Assembly: GCF_001953885.1 (NCBI RefSeq)
Contig: NZ_MQUS01000004.1
Location: forward strand, 62,001 to 126,000
Direction: 5' to 3'
Source: Streptomyces sp. IMTB 2501
GTDB lineage: Bacteria; Actinomycetota; Actinomycetes; Streptomycetales; Streptomycetaceae
DNA length: 64,000 nt
Part shown: positions 16,880 through 25,377 of the stretch, piece after piece
Numbering within the stretch: position 1 is the stretch's first letter
Layout: every line of letters begins with the position of its first letter
The notes under the pieces: model-generated
What the model saw: the letters and a program-made list of their open reading frames with translations, nothing else
What the model was told of the DNA's origin: nothing
Databases searched by the model: none
Position numbers and translations under genes: made by a program

Positions 16880-17719
16880 TCAGTGTTCCTCCGGAGGCGG
16901 GGGCGGTTTGGCGCCGTGGGGCGCGGAGTCGGGGAGGAAGAAGTCCAGGAGGGCTTCGCGGACGGGGTGGTGCTGGCGGGGCTCGGCCGTCGCCGCGGGG
17001 TCCTGTGCGCGTGGTCGGGGTACTGGATCGGCCGCGGCGGGCGGCTGCTCCGGCGGCGTCGCCGAGGACTGGTCCGACGGCGGAGTCAGGAGCGCTTCTC
17101 CGGTGGCTGAGGCGGTCGCGATCGGCACCGACAGGAGATCCCGGACGATCTCCTCGGCGCGCTCGTGGCGCGGGCGCATGTCCGAGACGGAGATGCCGTA
17201 GGGGGCCAGGACGCGTGGGAGGAGGGAGTCCTGCCACTGCGCGATGCGGCGAGGGCCCGGGCAGGACTTGGGGATGGGAGTCCAGGGGCCCGGCGAGCCG
17301 AGGAGCGTGTGGTGGGCCAGGCCGGGGTCGGCTGAGGTCCGGCAGGCTCGGTGGGCGATGGCGGGATGAGAGCGCATCAGCCACCAGTGGAGGCGGATCA
17401 GGGCGTCCAGCTGGGCGTCCGTCCAGGGCTCGGAGACGTGTCCCTCCGTCGTGATGGACACCGCGCCGGTGCCGTCGGAGCGGAGGTTGGCGCGGTACGC
17501 AGAGTCGGCGGGGTCGGACGTGTCCAGCCACTGGGTGATCTTTCCGGTGGCGGACACGCCGAAATGGCTCCAGCCGCGGGCGCCGGGCCGGCGGAAGCGG
17601 ACGTCCACAGCGGGGAGGGTGGCGTTCGCCGTGTGGACGATGATCTGGGTCGGCTGCAGGGGTGAAGGCGGCTTGGGCCGGGCGAGGAGCCGGACCGAGG
17701 CGAAGGGGCAGAGGGGCAC
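16880..17719 (-). CDS. CIS-associated peptidoglycan amidase-like (PGRP/amidase_2) protein
   Basis: This 279-residue protein starts at GTG 17719 with GGAG seven bases upstream, directly after the DUF6519 gene, and is the last gene of the CIS operon. The N-terminal 180 residues resemble N-acetylmuramoyl-L-alanine amidase/PGRP domains: VIVHTANA supplies the first histidine, the helix TDAQLDALIRLHWWLM follows, and GPWTPIPKSCPGPRRI is the usual late cysteine-containing loop. A second histidine is available in LAHHTLLGSP. The C-terminal 80 residues are proline-rich and probably disordered. There is no signal peptide. It may be a lysin delivered by, or attached to, the particle, or may help release it; zinc-ligand completeness is not certain. 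Confidence 0.75.
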   Translation of the reverse strand: MPLCPFASVRLLARPKPPSPLQPTQIIVHTANATLPAVDVRFRRPGARGWSHFGVSATGKITQWLDTSDPADSAYRANLRSDGTGAVSITTEGHVSEPWTDAQLDALIRLHWWLMRSHPAIAHRACRTSADPGLAHHTLLGSPGPWTPIPKSCPGPRRIAQWQDSLLPRVLAPYGISVSDMRPRHERAEEIVRDLLSVPIATASATGEALLTPPSDQSSATPPEQPPAAADPVPRPRAQDPAATAEPRQHHPVREALLDFFLPDSAPHGAKPPPPPEEH

Positions 17720-17720
17720 G

Positions 17721-19211
17721 TCAGTTCTCCTCGGTCTCCTGGGGGTGCGCGCTCACGTCCGAGAGCGGCGTGGCCAGGGGGCGGAAGACACTGCGGAGGT
17801 CGGAGTGGGAGTTCTCGCCGGTGATCCAGGCCAGCGGGGCGTAGTGGACGTCGATCCCGAGCGGGAGCTGGAGGAGGGGGTCTCCGGCGGCGTTGGCCGG
17901 CCACTCGACGGCGCCGGTGACGGTGCGGGTCGGAACCAGCCAGAAGTCGCCGGAGCGGTAGGAGCCGCCGGGGTTGAAGTAGACCTGGAGGCCGTCCTCC
18001 AGCTCGATCCAGGCGCCCTCCTCGACGGGCAGGGCGCCGCCGTCGGTGCGCGGGCGGTGGCCGGGGGTGCCGGTGGAGGCATGGTCCCAGCGGCGGAGGA
18101 AGGGGTGGCGCTCGGGCAGCGCGCCGATGCCGGGAAGAGGCTCGGCGGAGAGGCGGACGCGGCGGCCGGGGAGGTCGATCTCCTCGACGCTCAGCAGGGA
18201 CGCCGGCTCGCCGCGGCTGGTGTAGGCGGAGTCGCAGACCTCGACGCGGTCGCCGACGTCCAGGGTGAGCTTGTCGTCGTCGCCGAGGGTGGACAGCGCG
18301 ACCCAGGTGCCGTCGAGTTCGGCGATCGGGAAGACGACGCTGCCGTTCTCCCTCGACCACTTGAAGGTCGCGCCGCGCTCGGCCGTTCCGCCCTGGTGGA
18401 TCTCGATGCGGTAGAGCTGGTTCTCCGGGCCGCGGTAGCGGGCGTCGGGCCGTACCAGGCAGGGCTCGTCCGCCGCTCCCTCCGGCCGCTCGGCGCGGGC
18501 GGCCAGGCGGCCGGTGGAGCGCTGGGCGTCGGTCCATGTCTTGAAGGCGGCGCGGACGGTGGCCGGTCCCCCGTCGCGAACCTCCAGGTCCTGGGCGGAG
18601 AGGGTGAGTACCTGCCAGACGGTCTTGGCGCGCGCGGCCGTGTCCGGCATGGCGGCACCGAGCGCGACCTCACGGATCTCGGGGTCCTCGACGGCGGTGA
18701 CGCTGCGGTCCCAGACCTTGAGGTAGGCCAGGAAGGGGAATGCGGAGGGAAGTTGGTCGCTGTGCAGCTCGGGGTCGCGGTAGGCGTCGGGCTGGTTCCA
18801 GTACGTCCAGGTGGCGGGGACGGGGGACGGGATGACGCCGTCGCTGTCCGCGCCGTCGCCGTCCAGCGGCGGCAGGCCGCCGGTGGGGACCGCCGGGACC
18901 GGCTGGGGGCACGTGGCGTCGAGCGGGATGCCGTCGACGTAGTAGCGGCCGCCGCCGATGGTGAGGTCGTCCTGGTCGTGGGTGCCCTTGACGTAGGCGA
19001 TCTCGAAGCCGGGGCCGTCGTGGCCGTCGGCGCTGTGGGCGGGCCCCCCGTCGGGTCCGATCAGGTCGCGGGCCAGGGTGCGCGAACGGAAGAGCTCTAT
19101 CGCCGTCTGCTCGTTGGCGTCGGCGTCCAGTTGGACGCGGCCCTGCTGGGCGAGCACCGCGGAGTAGTGCTTGCCGGGCTGGTAGGTCAGGCGAGAGAAG
19201 TCGCCGTACAT
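17721..19211 (-). CDS. DUF6519 CIS baseplate-associated protein
   Basis: The 496-residue protein begins MYGDFSRLTYQPGKHYSAVL followed by QQGRVQLDADANEQ, the diagnostic start of DUF6519 proteins, which accompany contractile injection baseplate genes in actinobacteria. The middle is rich in beta-strand-like stretches such as ENQLYRIEIHQGG and KWSRENGSVVFPI. GAGGGGG precedes ATG 19211. It is separated by 71 bases from the upstream tail-I-type gene, the largest gap in the operon, but shows no obvious promoter. Position at the baseplate end of the operon suggests a peripheral baseplate or receptor-contact component in place of a tail fibre. The role is inferred from context only. Confidence 0.8.
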   Translation of the reverse strand: MYGDFSRLTYQPGKHYSAVLAQQGRVQLDADANEQTAIELFRSRTLARDLIGPDGGPAHSADGHDGPGFEIAYVKGTHDQDDLTIGGGRYYVDGIPLDATCPQPVPAVPTGGLPPLDGDGADSDGVIPSPVPATWTYWNQPDAYRDPELHSDQLPSAFPFLAYLKVWDRSVTAVEDPEIREVALGAAMPDTAARAKTVWQVLTLSAQDLEVRDGGPATVRAAFKTWTDAQRSTGRLAARAERPEGAADEPCLVRPDARYRGPENQLYRIEIHQGGTAERGATFKWSRENGSVVFPIAELDGTWVALSTLGDDDKLTLDVGDRVEVCDSAYTSRGEPASLLSVEEIDLPGRRVRLSAEPLPGIGALPERHPFLRRWDHASTGTPGHRPRTDGGALPVEEGAWIELEDGLQVYFNPGGSYRSGDFWLVPTRTVTGAVEWPANAAGDPLLQLPLGIDVHYAPLAWITGENSHSDLRSVFRPLATPLSDVSAHPQETEEN

Positions 19212-19282
19212 GGTCCCCCTCAACTTTCGTGTGCTGTTGCGCCGATGGGTGTTCTGCGTCTGCGTCTTGGGCTGGTCGGGCG

Positions 19283-21481
19283 TCAGGTCACGAAGAAGAC
19301 GCCCGCGTCGGTGCCGGCCGGGGCGAACTCTGCCAGGCGGGCGCGGAGGTTGTCCGTGCGCTGCGGCTGGAAGAGGTCGTGGAAGGCGCCCTGCTCGGAG
19401 CGATCGGCTGCGCCTCGGGCGATCTCCGGGGCGCAGCCGTGGGCGAGTTGGGCGTAGGCCGGGGTCCCGTAGCGGAGGCTGGTGAAGCGCGGGCGGACCC
19501 GGTCGGTCTCGGCGGCGGCCAGCGCGGGGGCGTCCGCGCGGGCCAGGCGGCCGCTCTCGACGAGCTCCTGGACGGCCTCGCGGACCAGGTCCGGCTGGCA
19601 GCCGTAGCGGCGCGGGGTGCGCGAGCCGGGCGGCACGTAGCTGAAGCGGAGGCAGCCGACCGAGCGGCGGGCGACGTTCATCCGGCCGGTGAAGACGCAG
19701 TCCTCGGCGGTCTCGACGGCGTGCGTGTGCACCTCGCCGATCACAGTGGTGCGGTAGGCGTGCAGGACGGCGTGGGCGTGGCGGCAGTCGGGGGCGGAGA
19801 GCGCCTCCAGGTCGGAGGCGGTGGCATCCAGGATGCTGTCCGCGATGTGGATCGCCAGCGGGTCGTCGTCGACCTCGTCGCCGACGACCTGGACGGTGCC
19901 GAGGATCGACCGCTCGATCTGGACGCAGGCCGTGGTGCGGTCGAGGACCAGGCTGGGTTCCTCGGGCGAGTGCGGTGCGCAGTGGTCGGTGAGGGACCAG
20001 CCGGGGACCAGGGTGCAGTGCCGGATGACCAACTCGCCCAGGTGACCGGTGACATTGACGCCGCGGCCGGTGATGAGGAGGCCGTCCAGGACCAGGCGGC
20101 CGCCCCGGGCGTCGGGTGAAGTGCCCCCGGCGCCACGGACGTTGAGGGCGTCCGGGCGGTTGCTGTACCAGTCGAGCAGGCGGATCACCGGGCGGGTGCC
20201 CTCGGCGGCGCGCAGTTCGAGACGGTCCTCGGGGTCCAGGGCGAAGTCCAGCTGTTCCTGGTAGGCGCCACCGTGGGTGATCTGGATGATCGCCTCGGGG
20301 CCGGCCGTGCCCGCGGACTTGTCGGTGCGCCACTGCTCGTAGGCGTCGGTGATCCGCTCGAAGCGGCGGCCGGGGCCGACCCGGTAGACGGTGGCCTCGG
20401 GCGGATCGACCCGGTCGCGCGGGTACTGGCCGCCGCCGATGTCGTCGGAGAACGCGTAGTGATAGCTGGCCCAGACGCCGCGCGTGGGCGCCGAGCGGGC
20501 GCCGAAGGCGATCCGCCCGAGCTCGGGGTCGACGGCGACCTGGCCGTACTTGGGCCGGTAGTGCCAGCCGGAGAGGTCGGCCACCACGATGTCGGAGAGC
20601 GGGATGGGGGTGAACTCGTCGTCGCGCCAGATGGCGAAGCTCTTGCCCGGTCCGTAGAAGTCGCTGAGCCGGTCGTTGAGTTGGCGGCGGGTTATATGGC
20701 CCGGGACGTTGTCGATGGTGGCGATGTGCGTCGCCGAGGGCTCCGGCTCGGGGCGGGTGACGAGCGGGGTGTCGTTGCCGAGGATGGAGAATGTGTAGTG
20801 GTTGCGGGCCCGGTCGAGGCAGTAGGCCGGGCCGCGGGAGATCGCGTACGGCTTGAGGCGCCAGACGAAGAGGCCCACGCCGGCCGGGGTGAGCCCGCCT
20901 TGACGGCGGGTGGCGGCGGCGCGGCGTACGTCGGCGGTGTGGGCCGAGGTGTCGAAGGGGCTGCCGAGCAGGTCGAGGCCGGCGCCGTCGCGGAGGTCGG
21001 CTAGGCGGCCACGGCGCAGGCGGCGGTGGTCGGCCGACGTCTCGTCGGCCCGGAAGAGGCGCACCGGCTGAGTGGTGGCCAGGAGCCGGGAGAACTCCAC
21101 GGCGCGGGCCGGCCAGTCGGCGGTGGCCGCGCAGATCTCCTCCAGCACGGCCAGCGTGCCCTTGCGGCGGCGGCTGGCGACCGTGTCCGCCACGTCGCGG
21201 CGCGGGGCGAGGCGGGTGGCAAGGCCGGGGTCGGTGCTCAACGTGTCCTGGTAGCCGGGGAGCACCTGGTAGCCGACGAGGTCACCCAGGTAGGGCAGGA
21301 CCCAGTCGGCGGCGGTCTCCACGAACCAGTCGTCGTACTGCTGCTCGACGGTGGTGCGGATCAGGTCGACCTGCTCGGAGATGACCGCGAGCAGTGCCCG
21401 CAGCGGCTCGCCGGACTGGGCGTCGCGGATGCGGTACCAGTCCGGGAGCAGGTCGAGCAGGCCGTCGGGGTCCCGGCTCAT
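19283..21481 (-). CDS. Tail-I-type baseplate protein with beta-helix-like region
   Basis: The N-terminus of this 732-residue protein (LLDLLPDWYRIRDAQSGEPL, then VISEQVDLIRTTVEQQYDDW) matches phage P2 gpI-like tail proteins that join wedge to fibre. Residues about 440-620 consist of short repeating strands (GRLVLDGLLITGRGVNVTG, LGELVIRHCTLVPG, IERSILGTVQVVGDEV) typical of a right-handed beta-helix, unusual for gpI and more like a fibre or spike shaft. ATG 21481 overlaps the preceding stop as ATGA. It may serve as a built-in short fibre on a particle that otherwise lacks fibre genes. Family placement of the N-terminal part is firm; the beta-helix is my reading of the pattern. Confidence 0.78.
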   Translation of the reverse strand: MSRDPDGLLDLLPDWYRIRDAQSGEPLRALLAVISEQVDLIRTTVEQQYDDWFVETAADWVLPYLGDLVGYQVLPGYQDTLSTDPGLATRLAPRRDVADTVASRRRKGTLAVLEEICAATADWPARAVEFSRLLATTQPVRLFRADETSADHRRLRRGRLADLRDGAGLDLLGSPFDTSAHTADVRRAAATRRQGGLTPAGVGLFVWRLKPYAISRGPAYCLDRARNHYTFSILGNDTPLVTRPEPEPSATHIATIDNVPGHITRRQLNDRLSDFYGPGKSFAIWRDDEFTPIPLSDIVVADLSGWHYRPKYGQVAVDPELGRIAFGARSAPTRGVWASYHYAFSDDIGGGQYPRDRVDPPEATVYRVGPGRRFERITDAYEQWRTDKSAGTAGPEAIIQITHGGAYQEQLDFALDPEDRLELRAAEGTRPVIRLLDWYSNRPDALNVRGAGGTSPDARGGRLVLDGLLITGRGVNVTGHLGELVIRHCTLVPGWSLTDHCAPHSPEEPSLVLDRTTACVQIERSILGTVQVVGDEVDDDPLAIHIADSILDATASDLEALSAPDCRHAHAVLHAYRTTVIGEVHTHAVETAEDCVFTGRMNVARRSVGCLRFSYVPPGSRTPRRYGCQPDLVREAVQELVESGRLARADAPALAAAETDRVRPRFTSLRYGTPAYAQLAHGCAPEIARGAADRSEQGAFHDLFQPQRTDNLRARLAEFAPAGTDAGVFFVT

Positions 21482-24400
21482 GCGGAGGCCTCCTTGAGGA
21501 TCAGGGTGTCCGGCAGGTCCGGGGAGAGCACGGCGAGCTGCGCCGGGCGGATCCCGCGGAAGACGACCACGCTGCTGCCCGGCAGCAGGGGCTGGGTTCC
21601 GGTGAGGTCGGGGTTGAGGCGGAGCAGTTCGACGAGGGAGATGCCGTACTGGGCCGCGATGTCGGTCAGGGTCTCCGGCGCCGGGCCGGTGACCCGGTGG
21701 CGTTCGACCCGGTGGCGGGCGGGCTGAGCCACCACCACGTCCTGGGGGACGGCCAGTCGGTCGCCGAGCCGCTCAAGTCCCTGCGGGGTGAGGTCGCCCG
21801 GGACCCCGGTGAAGGCGGTGACCTCGATGTGGTCGACGCCCGGGACGGAGTGGGCGGTGGCCAGCACCTCGGAGAGGTAGGCGGGCTGGGCGAGTTCGCG
21901 GGCGTCGAAGCTGAAGCGGGCGAGGAGGGCCGTGCGCAGACGGGGCTCCACCTGCTCCCAGTCCTCGTCCTGACCGACCGTCACCTGGGCTGCGAAGAGC
22001 AGCAGGACCTTCTCCCGGACCGCCACCTCCACCGGCAGCCGGAGGTCGCCGTACTCGGCGAGCGAGGCGCGGAGGGCGGTCAGCAGGCCGGAGTCGGGCG
22101 CGATCGGGATGTCGTCCACGCCTGCGACCGTGACATGCACCAACTGGCGTCGGCCGTCGTAGAGCTGGTCGGCCTTGGCGCGGCCGATACCGGCCCGGGC
22201 ACGGGTGAAGTCCGCGTAGTCGGGGACGGAGACCAGGCGGTCCAGGGCCGAGACGGCCAGCGGGACCTGGCGGCGCCGCGGTGTGAAGCCGCGGGTGAGG
22301 GCGCGGGTGTCGGTGGCACCCGCCGCGCCCTCGGGGTCGGCTCCGCCGGTGGCCGGGAGCGGGTTGGTCACCCCGGTCACGCCGAGCGGGCGTGTGGTCA
22401 GCTGGGTGATCTTCTCCGCGACGACGTTGGCGGACTTGCCGATGCCGGTCCGGTAGGTGGCCCGCACGTTCTCGTGGCCGCCCGGCAGGCGGGAGCCGTG
22501 GATGCCGTCGCCGAACGTGACCCGGATCCGGCCGTCCCCGGTGGTGCTCGTGGTGTAGACGCGGTCGCGCGGGCCCGCTGCGGCCAGGGTGTCCACCTCG
22601 TGCCAGAGGACTCCGTCGACACGGATGCGGAGGGTGCTGGCCGCGCCCTCCGGGGTGTCGGAGGCCAGCCAGGTGAGCGGGGCCTGCCAGAGGACGAAGC
22701 TCTGGCCGGCCTTGCTCGCGTCGCCGCTGCCGATCGGCTCGTCGCGGGTGGCACCCTGGGTGGCGCGGACCACGTTGCCGTAGACCTTCACCGTGGAGCG
22801 CTTGTAGCGGTGGGCGAGCGGGGCGGTGAGCATGAGGGTGGTGCGGACCGTGTCGCCGGGCAGGGCCGGATCCACGGCCTGGAGCGCCTGGGAGATCATG
22901 GCCAGCTCGCTGCCGTGTACGCCCGGGGTGCCGGGGATGTCGGTGCGCTCGCCGGAGACGACGATCCACCGGCCGGGGGCGAGGCCGCCGTAGAGCTGGG
23001 CGAGGTCGACCAGGTCGCCGCCGACGTCGTCGGTGAGCGGCTCGTCGGCCAGCTGGAAGCTCTCGCCGCGGGCGTAGACGCTGGTGTCGCGGATGTGCGA
23101 GAGCAGGGTGTCCTTGTCGTCCAGCCAGGGGTCCTCAAGGGTCAGCTCGGTGACCTTGCCGGTGATGCCGAAGTCGGCACGGGAGAGCACGCGGACGCCG
23201 CTCACCCGGGTGATGACCCGGGAGAGCTTGGGATCGCCGGGGACGCCGCCGGTGACACCCTTGCGGGGGCGGTCGACGGCGACCCAGCTGCCGGGGGCGA
23301 TGCCCTCGTAGACCGCGTCGAGCGCGAGCACATTGCGTGCGGTCAGGCCGAGTCGGGCGGCGAGGGCGACCTCGACGGAGGCCGGGCCGTCATCGGTGGA
23401 ACGCTTCACCGTGATCTGGTACGCGCCCTGGGTGCCGGTCTGCTGCTCTCCGGGGGCGAGGTGGAAGTCGAGCGGCTCGGGCAGCGGCGGGTTGGGGCCG
23501 TCGCCGTCACCCTCGTCGGCGGTGCCGGTCGCGGTGATCCCGACATGGATACGGCCGTCGTCGCCGGGGCGGGAGACGAAGAGGTCGCGCTCCGGGAGGT
23601 GGGCCAGCAGGCGTGCGGTGACACCCTGCTCCTGACCGGCCTCGAAGGCCCGGCGCAGCGCCGACTCGTTGCCGGAGGTGGAGAGTTCGATCCGGCCGGG
23701 GCCGAAGTCGTGCGTGCCGTCGTCGCCGGGGAGTGTGAAGTTGATGCTCACCGAGCCGCCGGCCTCGACGTAGCTGAACTCGGCGCGGCGGGGCGTGGCA
23801 CCGTCCGTGTCGTAGTCGATGCGCATGCTGGTGAGCTTGGAACCGGTGAGCGGCCAGTCGGTGTAGCGGACGACGCGGCCGGTGACGTCGTAGACCGGCT
23901 TGAGCGGGGCGGTGGCGCCGAAGGGCGTCCCGGTGACCCGCATGGCCTGGGCGTCGAGCAGCGCGAGGGGTGCGCCGAGGTCGGCGTTGCCCCAGGCGGA
24001 GTAGAGGTCGCCGCTCAGCCGGGGGTCGAGCGCGGTGAGCAACTGGGCGCCGAGGTCGGAGCCCGGAGCGTAGCTGCGCTCGGGATCGCGGGGAAGGGAG
24101 CGGGCGTCCGAGGGGAGGCTGGCCGGCGGGGTGCGCAGGGCGGAGAGCAGCGGGCCGAGGCCGGAGAGGGCAGGGTCGTTCGCTTCGCCGGGGCAGTCCC
24201 CCGGCTCACTGCCGGACGCCGGAGAAGTTGACGTCAGGTCAGGCACGGCCGCCGCCGCGACGGCGGTGTGCGTCCCCGTCCCGGCGGCGGGCGGCTGCGG
24301 CGGCTGGAGGCCGAGGGCCTGCACGCGCAGCCGGGTCAGTTCGGCGTCCAGGGCCTCGAACCAGTCGGAGACGTCCCGGTAGTCCTGCCCGTACGCCTTG

Positions 24401-25377
24401 GCCTCACGCAGTCGGGCAAGGGTCTGGGTGAGCCGGTCGGCGAGCTTCGGCGGGGTGTCGAGGGTGTCCAGCTCGCTGCGGAGCGGGGTCAGCACCTGGT
24501 CGTCGAAGTCGCTGACGATGCGGCTGTGTTCGGGCCAGGGGCTGGGGTTGTGCTCCCCGCCGGGAGTGATCCATCGGGTGAGCTCGGCCTTGATCCCCTG
24601 GAGCGAGGGCAGCGAGGCCTGGGGCAGGCCGATGGCCGTGGTGCCGCTCTCCCGGTCGACGCTCACGCCGGGGACCGTGAGCAGTACGCGCTGGCTGCGG
24701 TCGGCGGCGCGGTCGGCGCTGAAGATGAAGAGCAGCTGGTCGCCCTGCTTGATGTTGTTGGTCGTGCCTGCGGCGAACAGTTGCCTGCGCTTGGCCAGTT
24801 GACTCACCGACAACTGGTAGGGGCGGCGCTGGAGCACCTTGAGCTCGTTCCAGGCCCAGCGGGCGGTGAGGTCCTCCGCCGTCTCGAAGGACTGCGGGTC
24901 CTCGCCCTGGTCCGGGACGCTCTGCGAGCGCGTGCCGCACGGTACGACCACTGTGGTCTCCCGGCCGCTGCGCGGATCGCGGTCGACGGTGTACGCCAGA
25001 TAGGTCTCGGCGGCGACGCCCGGACGGGGCTTGTGGCCGACCAGACCGCCGAGCAGGGCGAGCGAGCCCTCCTCGGTGGCGGTGCGCAGATAGCCCTCGT
25101 TGGCGATCCGCTCCGAGTAGAAGGTGAGCAGATCGCCGACCACGGCGGCGGCGTCGACCAGCGCGATCGCCGGATCGTCCGGGGTGCGCACCGTGAGGTT
25201 GCGCAGGGCGGGGTAGGCCGGGGCGGAGAGCCGGTCCAGCATCGCGGAGACGAAGCGCCCGTACTCCCCCACCCGGTAGCGGACCGTGTCCAGTCCTGGC
25301 GGGTTGAACACCTCGACCGGCGTCGCCGGTTGGGCGCCGGGGCCACCGCAGCCGCAGCTGCACCGGTTGGCGCTCAT
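21478..25377 (-). CDS. CIS baseplate wedge protein, baseplate-J type (Cis12-like)
   Basis: This 1299-residue protein corresponds to the second large wedge protein of contractile injection systems (Afp12/Pvc12 position). YRVGEYGRFVSAMLDRLSAP and the block VGDLLTFYSERIANEGYLRT are characteristic of putative baseplate assembly proteins of the J/gp6 type. Near the C-terminus, VLLLFAAQVTVGQDEDWEQV begins the conserved J-like end, followed by a LysM-like motif TLTDIAAQYGISLVELLRLN (about residues 1235-1254). The extreme N-terminus has a cysteine cluster CSCGCGG at residues 6-12 that could bind metal. ATG 25377 overlaps the previous stop. It assembles round the hub to form the baseplate that triggers sheath contraction. 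Confidence 0.87.
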   Translation of the reverse strand: MSANRCSCGCGGPGAQPATPVEVFNPPGLDTVRYRVGEYGRFVSAMLDRLSAPAYPALRNLTVRTPDDPAIALVDAAAVVGDLLTFYSERIANEGYLRTATEEGSLALLGGLVGHKPRPGVAAETYLAYTVDRDPRSGRETTVVVPCGTRSQSVPDQGEDPQSFETAEDLTARWAWNELKVLQRRPYQLSVSQLAKRRQLFAAGTTNNIKQGDQLLFIFSADRAADRSQRVLLTVPGVSVDRESGTTAIGLPQASLPSLQGIKAELTRWITPGGEHNPSPWPEHSRIVSDFDDQVLTPLRSELDTLDTPPKLADRLTQTLARLREAKAYGQDYRDVSDWFEALDAELTRLRVQALGLQPPQPPAAGTGTHTAVAAAAVPDLTSTSPASGSEPGDCPGEANDPALSGLGPLLSALRTPPASLPSDARSLPRDPERSYAPGSDLGAQLLTALDPRLSGDLYSAWGNADLGAPLALLDAQAMRVTGTPFGATAPLKPVYDVTGRVVRYTDWPLTGSKLTSMRIDYDTDGATPRRAEFSYVEAGGSVSINFTLPGDDGTHDFGPGRIELSTSGNESALRRAFEAGQEQGVTARLLAHLPERDLFVSRPGDDGRIHVGITATGTADEGDGDGPNPPLPEPLDFHLAPGEQQTGTQGAYQITVKRSTDDGPASVEVALAARLGLTARNVLALDAVYEGIAPGSWVAVDRPRKGVTGGVPGDPKLSRVITRVSGVRVLSRADFGITGKVTELTLEDPWLDDKDTLLSHIRDTSVYARGESFQLADEPLTDDVGGDLVDLAQLYGGLAPGRWIVVSGERTDIPGTPGVHGSELAMISQALQAVDPALPGDTVRTTLMLTAPLAHRYKRSTVKVYGNVVRATQGATRDEPIGSGDASKAGQSFVLWQAPLTWLASDTPEGAASTLRIRVDGVLWHEVDTLAAAGPRDRVYTTSTTGDGRIRVTFGDGIHGSRLPGGHENVRATYRTGIGKSANVVAEKITQLTTRPLGVTGVTNPLPATGGADPEGAAGATDTRALTRGFTPRRRQVPLAVSALDRLVSVPDYADFTRARAGIGRAKADQLYDGRRQLVHVTVAGVDDIPIAPDSGLLTALRASLAEYGDLRLPVEVAVREKVLLLFAAQVTVGQDEDWEQVEPRLRTALLARFSFDARELAQPAYLSEVLATAHSVPGVDHIEVTAFTGVPGDLTPQGLERLGDRLAVPQDVVVAQPARHRVERHRVTGPAPETLTDIAAQYGISLVELLRLNPDLTGTQPLLPGSSVVVFRGIRPAQLAVLSPDLPDTLILKEASA

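Noticed and set aside
21394..24231. 945-residue plus-strand open frame opposite the wedge protein
   Set aside because: Shadow of the baseplate gene; repetitive G/A/D/V composition, no domain.
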